Source: an uncultured Anaerobiospirillum sp. (lineage in GTDB: Bacteria > Pseudomonadota > Gammaproteobacteria > Enterobacterales > Succinivibrionaceae). Taken from it: a stretch of 64,000 bases of DNA. Of this stretch, positions 37,045 through 45,759 are shown piece after piece. Numbering within the stretch: position 1 is the first letter of the stretch; the number at the start of each line of letters is the position of its first letter. Both the position numbers and the translations under genes were made by a program. The notes under the pieces are model-generated. The model searched no databases, was not told the DNA's origin, and saw only the letters and a program-made list of their open reading frames with translations. The stretch is from the NCBI GenBank assembly GCA_944389615.1, contig CALXNA010000003.1, forward strand, positions 1-64,000, written 5' to 3'.

Positions 37045-37547
37045 TTAGCCGCGCCGTTGCCCGGCACAGTCCTGTGCTGCGCGGCAACGCCAAGTTAGCT
37101 CAAGCGACCAAGGTGACGGAAGTCCTAACTTCGCGGCCTTGGTCGCTGCCGTACCCAAGTAAGATAACTTACGGCCTGCCTTATCCATTCTCATCTGGGT
37201 GGTGCCGCTAAGCTCAAGAGGCAATCTATCAGGTCGGTGTTGGTTTAGGGTACCTAAACTCCCGCCTGCGCTCTGAGCCGCTCTAGGTCACCTAGGCGCA
37301 GAGCAAGCCTGCTTGAGGGTTAGTTTGCTCCTTGGATCAGACTCTTTGCGGCTCGGTTCAGGTTTTGTCCTCTGCTCAGCAGAGGGTACCCTGAGGACGC
37401 TGAGCGCACTGAGGTTTAGGAGCTGAAGGCCCACCGTCGCCTTTACGAAAGGTTTGCCGCCACTACTTGGGACAGGTATCGCCATAGGTCAAGCCCGCAG
37501 GCTGCGGGACTGCCTATCTAACCGATTTCTTTGAGGAATTAAAACAA
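37045..37547 (+). other. Long structured rpsB-tsf intergenic region
   Basis: About 500 bp, much longer than usual between these genes. AGCGACCAAGG (about 37100) pairs with CCTTGGTCGCT (about 37137). GTTTAGG-GTA-CCTAAAC lies near 37246. GCTCTG/CAGAGC brackets the 14-base CTAGGTCACCTAGG at 37283-37296, which is also present upstream of rpsB. The structures suggest a leader or attenuator for tsf; no gene is seen. Confidence 0.6.
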
Positions 37548-38432
37548 ATGGCAAACGTAACCGCTGCCTTAGTTAAAGAGTTACGCGACATCACCGGCGC
37601 CGGTATGATGGACTGCAAGAAGGCCTTAGTTGCTACCGATGGTAACATCGAGGCTGCCATCGAGGAGATGCGTAAGAGCGGCGCTTTAAAGGCTGCCAAG
37701 AAGGCTACCCGTACCGCTGCTGAGGGTATGATTGCCGCTGCTCACGAAGGCAATGAGGTTGTGTTAGTTGAGGTTAACTCCGAGACTGACTTTGCCGCTA
37801 AGAATGCTGAGTTCGTCGCTTTTGGTGAGAAGGTCGCTCAGATCGCCTTAGCTCAAAAGTGCGACGACGTTGAGACCTTGAAGGCTCAGAAGTACGACGA
37901 CAAGCAGACCGTCGGCGAGGCTTTAACCGCCTTAATCGCTAAGATCGGCGAGAACTTAGGCCTGCGCCGCATCGCTCGCGTCAGCGGTGACAACTTAGGC
38001 CTCTACGTTCACTCCAACAAGCGCATCGGCGTAGTCGTAGTCTTAAAGGGCGGCGACGCTGAGACCGCTAAGAACGTTGCCATGCACGTTTGCGCTTCCA
38101 AGCCTGACTTCGTCCACCCAGAGGATGTTTCCGCTGAGGTGGTCGAGAAGGAGCGCGCCATCCAGATCGAGATCGCCGTTAACTCGGGCAAGCCACAAGC
38201 CATCGCCGAGAAGATGGTTGAGGGCCGCATGAAGAAGTTCACCGGTGAGGTTTCCTTAACCGGTCAGCCATTTGTCATGGATCCAAGCAAGACCGTGGGC
38301 GAGATGTTAAAGGAGCATAACGCTGACGCTGTCTCCTTCATCCGCATGGAAGTTGGCGAAGGCATCGAGAAGAAGACTGACGACTTCGCAGCTGAAGTTC
38401 AAGCTCAGATCGCTGCTGCTCAGAACAAGTAA
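37548..38432 (+). CDS. tsf: Elongation factor Ts
   Basis: 294 residues. EF-Ts is the nucleotide exchange factor of EF-Tu. The N-terminal UBA-like domain ([24 protein letters not shown]) and the EF-Tu contact TDFAAKN ([15 protein letters not shown], about 82-96) are intact. The C-terminus holds the expected [34 protein letters not shown] precedes ATG 37548. Slightly longer than E. coli EF-Ts (283). Second gene of the translation cluster. Confidence 0.98.
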   Translation: MANVTAALVKELRDITGAGMMDCKKALVATDGNIEAAIEEMRKSGALKAAKKATRTAAEGMIAAAHEGNEVVLVEVNSETDFAAKNAEFVAFGEKVAQIALAQKCDDVETLKAQKYDDKQTVGEALTALIAKIGENLGLRRIARVSGDNLGLYVHSNKRIGVVVVLKGGDAETAKNVAMHVCASKPDFVHPEDVSAEVVEKERAIQIEIAVNSGKPQAIAEKMVEGRMKKFTGEVSLTGQPFVMDPSKTVGEMLKEHNADAVSFIRMEVGEGIEKKTDDFAAEVQAQIAAAQNK

Positions 38433-38460
38433 TCAGCACGCACTCGTGCTTGATTAGCCG

Positions 38461-38519
38461 ATAAGCTCAGTGTAGCTCAGTGGGGTAAAGCTCTTTACCC
38501 CACCCAGCCCTGAGCTTAT
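38461..38519 (+). terminator. Nested double hairpin after tsf
   Basis: An outer stem ATAAGCTCAG (38461-38470) with CTGAGCTTAT (38510-38519) encloses a perfect inner stem TGGGGTAAAG (38481-38490) with CTTTACCCCA (38493-38502). No long U-tract follows, so it may set mRNA stability or attenuate read-through into pyrH. Confidence 0.6.
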
Positions 38520-38648
38520 TTGGCATTTGGGGCCCAGCTGCCCGCAGGGCATCCTCCCTCAGAGGACGGCCCCATGACTTCCGGCGCCTGCCGCTCCCAC
38601 GCTCAAACCGGTTGGCGCCCTTGCTTGTTAGGTTAGAGAGGCTATTTC

Positions 38649-39371
38649 ATGACATCAGCAACCAAGTCTGCCCGTCGCATTCTGCTCAAACTCTCCGGTG
38701 AGGCCTTAGGTGGTGCCACCCAGTTTGGCATTGAGCCTGAGATCTTGGCGCAAATGGCGCGTAACATCATTGCCATCAAGGAGCAGGGCGTGCAAGTCGC
38801 GCTCGTGATCGGTGGCGGCAACATCTTCCGCGGGGCGGCGCTGCAAAAGGCTGGGATGGATCGCACCGTCGGTGACCACATGGGCATGCTCGCCACGGTC
38901 ATCAATGGCCTTGCCATGCGCGATGAGCTGATTCGTCAGGGCACGCACTGCGTGCTGATGTCGGCCCAAGGCATTGCCTCGATCACCGAGCAGTATGCTG
39001 CGCAGCGCGGCCGTGAGGTGTTAGAGCAGGGCTCGGTCTTGATCGTCGCAGGCGGCACCGGCTCCCCGTTCTTTACCACCGATACTGCCGCGGTATTACG
39101 TGCGGTAGAATTACACTGTGATGAGGTCTTGAAGGGTACCAAGGTTGACGGTGTTTACACGGCCGACCCGATGAAGGATGCAAACGCAGTCAAGTATGAT
39201 AGTCTCACCTACAAAGAAGTGTTAGCTAACGAACTTGAGGTGATGGACTTAACTGCGTTTGCCTTAGCTCGCTCGCATCACATGAGAATCCGCGTATTCT
39301 CAATGATTAATGACGGTGCGCTGTTACGTGCGGCACTAGGAGAGGATGAGGGCACGTTGATCTCGGAATAA
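38649..39371 (+). CDS. pyrH: UMP kinase
   Basis: 240 residues, one shorter than E. coli. PyrH makes UDP from UMP and belongs to the amino-acid kinase fold. Conserved blocks are RILLKLSGEALGG at the N-terminus, VIGGGNIFRG (about 55-64), DHMGMLATVINGLAMRD, GGTGSPFFTTDTAAVLRA and KVDGVYTADPMKDANA. Start ATG 38649 follows AGAGAG. It lies between tsf and frr as in most proteobacteria. Confidence 0.98.
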   Translation: MTSATKSARRILLKLSGEALGGATQFGIEPEILAQMARNIIAIKEQGVQVALVIGGGNIFRGAALQKAGMDRTVGDHMGMLATVINGLAMRDELIRQGTHCVLMSAQGIASITEQYAAQRGREVLEQGSVLIVAGGTGSPFFTTDTAAVLRAVELHCDEVLKGTKVDGVYTADPMKDANAVKYDSLTYKEVLANELEVMDLTAFALARSHHMRIRVFSMINDGALLRAALGEDEGTLISE

Positions 39372-39512
39372 GGCCCGCGCTGCGCGCGACCTTCGCGCTG
39401 CCGCGCCGCCTCTGCGCTAGATGCGCAGGCCAGCTGCCGCGCTGTAGGTGCCTGCGCGCTCCGCAGCTTGACTCCGCGGTCACGCTCCCTCAGTCTCACA
39501 AGGAGATATTTT

Positions 39513-40070
39513 ATGGTTAATGACGTTAAAAACGACGCAAAAGCGCGCATGGATAAGGCCATCGAGTCCTTAGGCAGCCGCTTGAACAAGATTCGTACGG
39601 GCCGTGCTCAGCCAGGTCTGTTAGATGGCATCATGGTCGAGTACTATGGCTCCCCAACCCCATTGCGCCAGGTCGCTCAGGTCAACGTCGAAGATGCACG
39701 TACCTTAAAGCTGACCGTGTTCGATCGTAACGCCATTAAGGACGTCGAGAAGGCGATCCAAAAGTCCGGCTTAGGCTTGAACCCAGTCGTTGCAGGCGTC
39801 GACATTCGTGTGCCGCTGCCTCCTTTGACCGAGGAGACCCGCAAGGACTTAGTTAAGGTCGTACGTGGCGAAGTTGAGCAATCGCGCGTTGAGGTGCGCA
39901 ACATCCGCCGCGATGCCAACCAGAGCTTAAAGTCGATGCAAAAGGACAAGGAAATCTCCGAGGACGAGCTGAAGGCTGGTGAAGAGCAGATCCAGAAGCT
40001 GACCGACGCCGCCATCAAGCAGTGCGACGACATCTTAGCCGCCAAGGAAAAGGAGCTGATGGAGGTCTAA
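39513..40070 (+). CDS. frr: Ribosome recycling factor
   Basis: 185 residues from ATG 39513, with a near-perfect AAGGAGAT ribosome site; the earlier in-frame start at 39468 is unsupported. RRF splits post-termination ribosomes with EF-G. Conserved features are [42 protein letters not shown] and the C-terminal [21 protein letters not shown] helix. Length equals E. coli RRF. A strong terminator follows at once, closing the rpsB cluster; uppS is 4.6 kb further on, whereas in Vibrio and E. coli relatives the lipid genes follow directly. Confidence 0.98.
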   Translation: MVNDVKNDAKARMDKAIESLGSRLNKIRTGRAQPGLLDGIMVEYYGSPTPLRQVAQVNVEDARTLKLTVFDRNAIKDVEKAIQKSGLGLNPVVAGVDIRVPLPPLTEETRKDLVKVVRGEVEQSRVEVRNIRRDANQSLKSMQKDKEISEDELKAGEEQIQKLTDAAIKQCDDILAAKEKELMEV

Positions 40071-40102
40071 GCCTCATCACGCTTTAGGGCATAGCTCCCA
40101 AG

Positions 40103-40137
40103 ATGAGACCTGCACCTTCCGTACAGGTCTCATTTTC
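40103..40137 (+). terminator. Intrinsic terminator after frr
   Basis: ATGAGACCTG (40103-40112) pairs perfectly with CAGGTCTCAT (40124-40133) over an 11-base loop, then TTTCG. Confidence 0.85.
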
Positions 40138-40504
40138 GCACTCCGTAAACTATTTAACATAACGCAATGAGCCGCTCTTTACTCAGCCCATAAACAGGCC
40201 GATCTCTCCGCAGAAACCTGCGCCACTCCCACCCAACTATTTGACATAATCGTACGCGCTGCCCGCGCTTGACCAAGCGCCCCCGTACCGGTGCATACCC
40301 GCCGTGATGGCCCGTGAGTCGTAACTATTCAGTATTCCGGCCCAAGCTCCTGCAAGCAGGCCCACGTATCTTGGGATGTGGCTTGTTTATACCGTTTGCC
40401 AAGCACTGCGAGCTTGTTTTGGGCAGCTGCAAGTCATTGCAGCCTTATCCAGTCCGGAATCCTGCATAGTTACCGTGAGTCGAGCACGCCACTAGAGGCA
40501 GCGC

Positions 40505-40875
40505 CGTAATTGCCTATCTCCGTAGAGACTCTTCGGCACCTGAGGGCTGCCCAGCCCCAGAGTTCTGCACCAAAGGGCCACTCTGCGCGCGGCGGCGCTC
40601 GCCGCTTGCCGCCCACGCTGCGGGCCACTCGTTGGTCTCGAAGGTGGAAGGCTGACCTTGCCGGAACCAAAAAACTGGCCTTGTTGGCGGGACTGCGGGC
40701 TGTTGAGGTCTGCCCAGGCCGTGGTTGGGTCGGGCGGGTAGGCCGTCGCAGTTGTATCGCGCAAGCTGAGGTCGCGCCACAACAGCCTCTCTCCTTAGAG
40801 ACCTTTGGGTTCCTGATGGCGGCACAACCTATGGTACAAGGCCCACCAAAGGCCCATTCTGCGCGGTTGGTATGG
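40505..40875 (-). repeat. ~270-bp repeat, array 2 (inverted relative to array 1)
   Basis: Reverse complement of the unit at 30800-31325. Plus-strand landmarks are GCGCAAGCTGAGG (about 40767), GGCCGTGGTTGGGTCG (about 40722) and GCTGCGGGCCACTCG (about 40618). The unit edge (TAGAGAC after a CTCC box) occurs at about 40512 and again near 40786, a 274-bp period. The surrounding frr-bcsG gap (40071-40892) shows also AACTATTTAACATAA and AACTATTTGACATAA copies near 40147 and 40236, and no gene. Confidence 0.75.
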
Positions 40876-40892
40876 CTACTGCGGGTACAAGG

Positions 40893-41400
40893 TTAGGTCG
40901 TGGCCTTTGAGGCGCAGGAAGTCGCTGCCTTGGAAGTGCAGCACTGGAAGCGCAGCACTAAGGCCCCTTCGTTTTCGCTCACCTGATAGGTCGCAGGCAG
41001 ATTGTTGGTCAGGGCGCTCAGCGCCGTGTTACCACTAAAGTAGTCGGTGCTGAGGGTGCGGCTGATGAGCTCGCCTCAGGCCTCGTAGTTGGTCGGGTAG
41101 TCGATCACGATGGGGTTAGGCTTCGTGGCTGGGTCAGCTTGCTTGACGTTAAAGAACTTGTCGTAGACCGGGATATGGGTGATGAGCGGGCTCGGGATAT
41201 CACGCAGGCGCGCCATTTGGATCTTGTCGCCTTGTAGTGCAGCGCCATTCTCCGGCACGAAGAGCACCAAGGCCGGCTGTCCGCTTTGTTGCAGCTTCTG
41301 CTCAATGTCTTGGATCTCATCTAACAGCAGCTGAGCGCGGCGCTGGCCCGCGGGTACGCAATCGGGTTAAAGGTGCGCAGCATCGTCACCTCCTGCGCTC
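40893..41400 (-). pseudogene. bcsG: bcsG remnant (cellulose phosphoethanolamine transferase C-terminus)
   Basis: Reading the minus strand gives LVLFVPENGAALQGDK, then MARLRDIPSPLITHIPV and KFF, then a terminal LTNNLPATYQVSENEGALVL. These align with the E. coli BcsG end (VPEHGGALKGD, GLRDIPSPSITDVPV, LTSGLPQTAPVSEN). An in-frame TGA (41076-41078) splits the last 60 codons, and a frameshift near 41340 separates FNPIAYP from RAQLLLDEI. The membrane domain and most of the catalytic domain are missing, and the upstream 270 bp encode only an Ala/Ser/Thr-rich stretch like a BcsG linker. BcsG adds phosphoethanolamine to cellulose in the periplasm, so this copy cannot work. Confidence 0.8.
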
Positions 41401-41669
41401 CGCGCCCCCGCCCCCGCGTCCGCGCCTACATTCGCCGCTCCAGCACCAGCGCCTCCGCGGCGAGAGCGGCAACGCCCTTACCCTCAGAGACGGTACCGAC
41501 TGTATCAGATCCTGAGTTCTCTGCCCCAGCGGTACGACCATCCATCTTAGAGACTGGGCTGACCGCGGAGTCCTTGGTGTCTGCAGCGCCCGCTCCTGAG
41601 GCGGCACTTTCTACCTTAGATTCTGTGCCAGAGACGGTGCGAGCCTGCGCATTATCCGCGGCCGCGTCA

Positions 41670-42466
41670 TTAGAGTACGGTGCTGCCTACAATCGGTGGC
41701 ACCGCTTGGTCGGCAGGATCGCTTTGGTCGCGACTCTCAAGCTCCAGCGAACTGCGGCTGACGAGGTCAGGGAGATCGAGCTTGTACTTGATCTTGAGGA
41801 GATCGCAGAACACCGCAAGCGAATCCGTTTCGCTTACGAAGGCGCACTGCGGGTAGGCGACGCTTAAGAGCTGGTTGTCTAAGATGGCGCGCAGGACATG
41901 TTCGTCGTAGGAGAGCTGCACTGGGCACACTTGCTGGTGCGCACGCACCATGAGCATGAGGTCAGCTTGCAGCGCGCTCTGCGGCTGAAGCTGATTGCCC
42001 ACGATGAACTAGCGCTTGTCGGTATGATAGCCACGCAGTGCCATGAGGCCTGCGGCATTGGTCGTGATAACGGTGAGGATGATGTCCGCCTCAAAAGCGG
42101 CGCGGGCGCAGAGCTCAGAGCTGCTCGGGCCACCGTCGATGACGACGAAGCCGCTCAGGTGAAAGTTGAGATAGTCCCAAAGACTCTCCCATGATTCTCC
42201 GGCCTTAAGCCACGGTAAGGCGCAGTAGAGCTGCAAGCTTGGGCTGATGACCATGGCCTCATGGGCCGAAGGCTGCGCGACGTCGAGCACCGAGTGATGG
42301 CAAGACGCCTTGATTTGCCCATGCTCAGGACGCAGGCTGACTAAAGTACCGCGCGCACGCGTACTTAAGGCCTGAGCGAGGTTAAACGCTAGGCCTGAGC
42401 GAGGTTAAACGCTACCGTGGTAGCGCCACTGCCTGCGTGCAGCGCCTGAACCAAGATCTTATACAT
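41670..42466 (-). pseudogene. bcsQ: bcsQ remnant (cellulose synthesis ParA-like ATPase)
   Basis: From ATG 42466 the frame gives YKILVQALHAGSGATTVAFN, resembling the BcsQ P-loop (VRGGVGTTT). A perfect 23-bp tandem duplication (42369-42391 and 42392-42414) then shifts the frame; deleting one copy restores it. The restored frame passes GFVVIDGGPSSSEL, similar to the BcsQ Walker B area, and meets an in-frame TAG at 42009-42011. Beyond it the same frame goes on with NQLQPQSALQADLMLMVRAHQ, PVQLSYDEHVLRAIL and LDLPD, matching the BcsQ C-terminal pattern (NNF...S..QDDIYQLWLQSQ...P..IHRDEAMAECL). Two independent lesions mark it as dead. It lies next to the bcsG remnant on the same strand. Confidence 0.78.
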
Positions 42467-42793
42467 GCAGCTTAACAGCAGCTACCGCAGGCTCTGTGCG
42501 CGCCGCATCACGCTGCCACGCGTCAGTGAGCTTGCTCAGCAGAGCCGAGTGGGCCAACAAGGCGCGCGAGCGCTGCTGCGCTTGGCGCTCGTAGTAGGAG
42601 TTGATCTCAAAGTTTTGCTGGTGCTCAAGGTGCACCACATCAAAAGGGGCCTTAGCCAATACTTCTGTTCCTTATGTTGGTGATCACGTGAGAAGCCCAA
42701 GGGGCAGGCAGATAGCCCTGCCGCTTGCGCCGATGATAGCGACAAGAGGATGGCCGCGGCTGTGATCGTCTGAGCAATTCGTAGAGCGCGCAT
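42459..42793 (-). pseudogene. Probable broken small exported protein upstream of bcsQ remnant
   Basis: ATG 42793 begins a clear signal-peptide-like sequence (MRALRIAQTITAAAILLSLS, then SAQAA). The frame then loses sense, while the adjacent frame carries a sensible run (FDVVHLEHQQNFEINSYYER) to a stop at 42459-42461 that overlaps the bcsQ start (ATGTATAA). A single-base indel near 42660 would join the two into a protein of about 110 residues. The family is not recognised. Its overlap with bcsQ suggests a former operon partner. Confidence 0.4.
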
Positions 42794-43239
42794 TATGACA
42801 ACTTTAGGCAAGTGCTGACAAGAATGATATAAATTACAAAAATTTCGCGGGCAACAAAGAGCATAGATAAGCAAAAGGTCGTCGCCCGCAAGTGTTGCGA
42901 CAACCAATGGCGCCAAAGCCATAACGCCCCCAAAGCAGCGCCGATGAGATAGAAATCGCGTTTGTTGCGTTGCGCCTGCGCGCAAACGAAGAAGATGGAT
43001 ACGAGCGCCTCAGAGGCGGGCGCTGTTGAGGTGCTGCGCACTTCAAGGCGCGAGATAGGGGCTGGCGCTGTATGAGACTTGGTGCAGGATAGGGGAAGGC
43101 GGGGAGCGGAGCTGATGCGCTGTAGAGGGAAAGCAGGTTTGCGCTCTAGCCTGAAGATAACAAGGCCCAGCCTCCGTGCGGAGCTGAGCCTTTGGGGCAG
43201 CAGCGTAGACTGCTTGCTATCTTGAGTTGGAATCTGCTC
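42794..43239. other. Gap between cellulose remnant and flagellin
   Basis: About 450 bp. Minus-strand open frames with hydrophobic stretches exist here (about 42834-43046) but start at GTG or ATG without ribosome sites and match nothing known; they may be further decayed sequence. The flagellin terminator lies at 43162-43192. Confidence 0.4.
43162..43192 (-). terminator. Hairpin downstream of flagellin gene
   Basis: AAGGCCCAGCCTCCG pairs with CGGAGCTGAGCCTT across a two-base loop (one mismatch or wobble). The stem of about 14 pairs begins 48 bp after the flagellin stop. The following U-tract is poor. Confidence 0.6.
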
Positions 43240-44181
43240 TTAGCCTAACAGCGAGAGGGCCAGTTGCGGACGGGCGTTAGCCTGCATCAGCATCGAGGTC
43301 GCCGCCTGCTGGATGATGCTCTGCTGCGAGAGGTTAGCCGACTCTTCGGCGAAGTCGGCGTCGCGGATGCGCGAGCGGGCGTCAGCGGAGTTGGCCGAGA
43401 CGTTAGACTGGTTGCGGATCGATGATTCCAAGCGGTTCTGGATCGCGCCCAAGTCAGCACGCTGCGAGTCCACCAACGCGATGATCTTGTCGAGCTGCTC
43501 AATGGACTTGTTGGCTCCTTCTTGGTCACTAACGCACATGACCAAGACATCGTTTACTTCTTCGAAAGCGGCTGAAGCGGCGGCTGCGCTCACGAGCTTT
43601 TCGAATTCAAAGTTAAAGACGCGCATCTCGACGACGTTACCGGTATTGGCGCCTACGTGCAGCTTCAGCAGCGCCGTTGAGCCTGCGTTTTTACCACCGA
43701 TCTGTTCAGTTGCGCCCGAAACATAGATGGACTTGCTAGTTCCGCCTGTTGCGTGATCGTAGCCAGCGAGGATGGTTTTGCCGCCGAAGGTTGTTTGCTT
43801 GGCGATGCGGTCGATTTCCGTAGTCAGGGAGTTGATCTCGTTTTGGATCGCCTTACGATCATCGGCGCCTAAGGTGCCGTTGGCCGACTGTACGGCAAGG
43901 GTACGGATGCGCTGCAGCATGTTCGAGATTTCGTCCATGCCGCCCTCAATGGTCTGAGCGAGCGCGATACCATCATTGGCGTTGCGGTTGCCTTGGTTGA
44001 GACCATTGATTTGCGAAGTCAGGCGGTCGGCGATCTGCAAACCTGCGGCGTCGTCCTTGGCGGAGTTGATGCGAAGGCCCGAGGAGAGGCGGGTGTAGGT
44101 GGTGTTCAGGCTGTTCTGAACGTTGTTGAGGTAGCGCTGGCCGTTGAGCGAGCTGACGTTGGTGTTTACGTATACTGCCAT
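43240..44181 (-). CDS. fliC: Flagellin
   Basis: 313 residues from ATG 44181 (GGGGATA upstream), rather than the ATG-less extension to 44250. The N-terminal D0/D1 is classic (VNTNVSSLNGQRYLNNVQNS, LSSGLRINSAKDDAAGLQIADRL, EGGMDEISNMLQRIRTLAVQSANGT). The C-terminus is equally so (NRLESSIRNQSNVSANSADARSRIRDADFAEE through LMQANARPQLALSLL). The variable centre is very short, so the filament lacks large D2/D3 domains. A cysteine (VLVMCVSD, about residue 218) is unusual in flagellins. The gene is 27 kb from fliE-I and stands alone. Confidence 0.96.
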   Translation of the reverse strand: MAVYVNTNVSSLNGQRYLNNVQNSLNTTYTRLSSGLRINSAKDDAAGLQIADRLTSQINGLNQGNRNANDGIALAQTIEGGMDEISNMLQRIRTLAVQSANGTLGADDRKAIQNEINSLTTEIDRIAKQTTFGGKTILAGYDHATGGTSKSIYVSGATEQIGGKNAGSTALLKLHVGANTGNVVEMRVFNFEFEKLVSAAAASAAFEEVNDVLVMCVSDQEGANKSIEQLDKIIALVDSQRADLGAIQNRLESSIRNQSNVSANSADARSRIRDADFAEESANLSQQSIIQQAATSMLMQANARPQLALSLLG

Positions 44182-44697
44182 GATCTTATCCCCACTGTGA
44201 CGTTGCAAGGCAGTACCATCTGCGAAGGCATCCCTTCGCGCTGCTTGCAACTAAAGGGCAAACAAGGTGCACGCCGTGTGCGTGTCTGTCACCTGTTCTA
44301 ATGAGGGTGGGGGATGCGGGCCGGTGGGTAGGGGCAATGGCACGGCCTGCGGCATAGACAAGCCCAAGTTGGGGCGAATCAGTCATGTTTAAGATGGTAT
44401 ATGAATTGCAATCAAGTAATCAATCAATCACACCCACTTAGAGACTTTAATGCTATTTTAGCACGCGGGCGCGGGCTTGTCTAGCGCGGTGCGGCCGCAG
44501 GCGAGCTCCGGTGCGCCGCGATTTTTGCGCTCAAGCTTGAGCCGTCGGCGGCAATCAACTAAACTGAGAAGTTGCCTGCGCTATGTTAGTGCGCTGTGCT
44601 TAGCTTTGCTGGTGCGGTGTAGCACTAAGTTCGGGCTAATCCTGCGCTGCTATGCTGGCGCCTGTCATCTCCCGTTTTTGTTGCTCTTGGGGTGCCG
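44182..44697. other. Flagellin promoter region and uppS upstream
   Basis: About 515 bp between divergent genes. An AT-rich stretch (44385-44460) carries, on the minus strand, TTGATT and TATACC separated by 16 bp, a possible sigma-70 promoter. A good sigma-28 site was not found. TGATTGATTGATTAC-like repeats lie within it. No gene. Confidence 0.4.
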
Positions 44698-45528
44698 ATG
44701 CCACCATCATCCTCTCCTCTGTCTTGCGCTCAGGCTGCGGCCGGGCTTAGTGCTGAGCTAGGCGCGGCGCAGTCACCTACTGACTTGGGGGCGAGCGCTG
44801 CAGCCACGCCTGCTCTGCCTGCCCATGTGGCTATCATCATGGATGGCAATGGGCGCTATGGGCAAAAGCTGGGGAAGATTAGGCTCTTTGGCCACCGCCA
44901 AGGCGCTAAGGCGGTCTCGCGTACTGTCGAGGCGGCCGCCCGTTTGTCGATTAAGACCCTGACCTTGTTTGCCTTCTCCTCGGAGAATTGGAAGCGCCCT
45001 AAGGACGAAGTCGATGGCCTGATGGAGCTCTTTGCCCAAGTGCTGCAAAGCGAGCGGGCACGGTTGCATAAAAACGGCATTAAGGTGCGCTTCGTCGGTG
45101 AGCTCTCACGCTTTTCGCCTGAGCTTTTGGCCGCCATCCGCGACTGCGAGGAGCTGACCTGCCATAACACCAATATGACCCTCAACATCGCCTTAAACTA
45201 CGGCGGACGCTGGGACATCGCGCAAGCGGCCCGGGCCTTAGCCCAAGAAGTTGCCGCAGGTAAGCTCGAGGTCGAGGCGATTGACGAGGCTGCGGTGCAA
45301 GCGCATTTGGCGGTGGTCGACGATGTCGATCTGCTGATCCGTACGGGTGGTGAGCATCGCATCAGCAACTTCCTGCTCTATCAGTGCGCCTACAGCGAGT
45401 TCTATGTCACTCCGACCTTGTGGCCGGACTTTGGCCGCGCCGAGCTCGAGACAGCCTTGGCCTACTATGCTTCGCGCGAGCGGCGCTTTGGCATGACCTC
45501 AGCGCAGGTGCAGGGTAAGGCTTCTTAA
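44698..45528 (+). CDS. uppS: Undecaprenyl diphosphate synthase (cis-isoprenyl transferase)
   Basis: About 276 residues from ATG 44698 (GGGGTG upstream; GTG 44692 adds two). UppS makes C55 undecaprenyl diphosphate, the lipid carrier for peptidoglycan and O-antigen. The first 40 residues are an Ala/Ser/Pro extension. The core follows with HVAIIMDGNGRYGQKLGK, GHRQGAKAV, TLFAFSSENWKRPKDEV, LNIALNYGGRWDI and DLLIRTGGEHRISNFLLYQ. The usual NGRWA is NGRYG here. A terminator-like hairpin separates it from cdsA. Confidence 0.96.
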   Translation: MPPSSSPLSCAQAAAGLSAELGAAQSPTDLGASAAATPALPAHVAIIMDGNGRYGQKLGKIRLFGHRQGAKAVSRTVEAAARLSIKTLTLFAFSSENWKRPKDEVDGLMELFAQVLQSERARLHKNGIKVRFVGELSRFSPELLAAIRDCEELTCHNTNMTLNIALNYGGRWDIAQAARALAQEVAAGKLEVEAIDEAAVQAHLAVVDDVDLLIRTGGEHRISNFLLYQCAYSEFYVTPTLWPDFGRAELETALAYYASRERRFGMTSAQVQGKAS

Positions 45529-45596
45529 GAGTAGGGCGAGGCCTAAGCACAAAGCTTTGCTTTGAGTAGAGCTTGGGCCTTGGGTTTGGATTTTGG

Positions 45597-45618
45597 GCGG
45601 CTGCGGGCCGCTTTTTTT
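45597..45618 (+). terminator. Intrinsic terminator between uppS and cdsA
   Basis: GCGGC (45597-45601), a five-base loop, GCCGC (45607-45611) and seven T (45612-45618). A short but GC-perfect stem; may partly terminate or attenuate within the cluster. Confidence 0.65.
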
Positions 45619-45759
45619 GTGGCGCTGCGGCTGTCTTGTCTTGTGAGTTGGGGCAAGTTGCGGGGCTTTGCTCTGCCAGAGGGCGCGGCTTGGCGGTAAG
45701 ATAGGCGGCGGGGAGCGCGGGGCGCTTCATGTTTGGTTTTGCTGTTAGGAGTTGACGCG

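Noticed and set aside
40510..40896. 128-codon open frame after frr with an internal duplication
   Set aside because: The duplication is explained by the ~270-bp DNA repeat, which is found inverted elsewhere in a non-coding gap; no family signature.
41373..41867. 164-codon plus-strand open frame
   Set aside because: Antisense to the bcsG/bcsQ remnants, whose minus-strand frames show real family similarity.
42834..43046. Hydrophobic minus-strand frames near flagellin
   Set aside because: GTG or ATG starts without ribosome sites, no family match; possibly decayed sequence.
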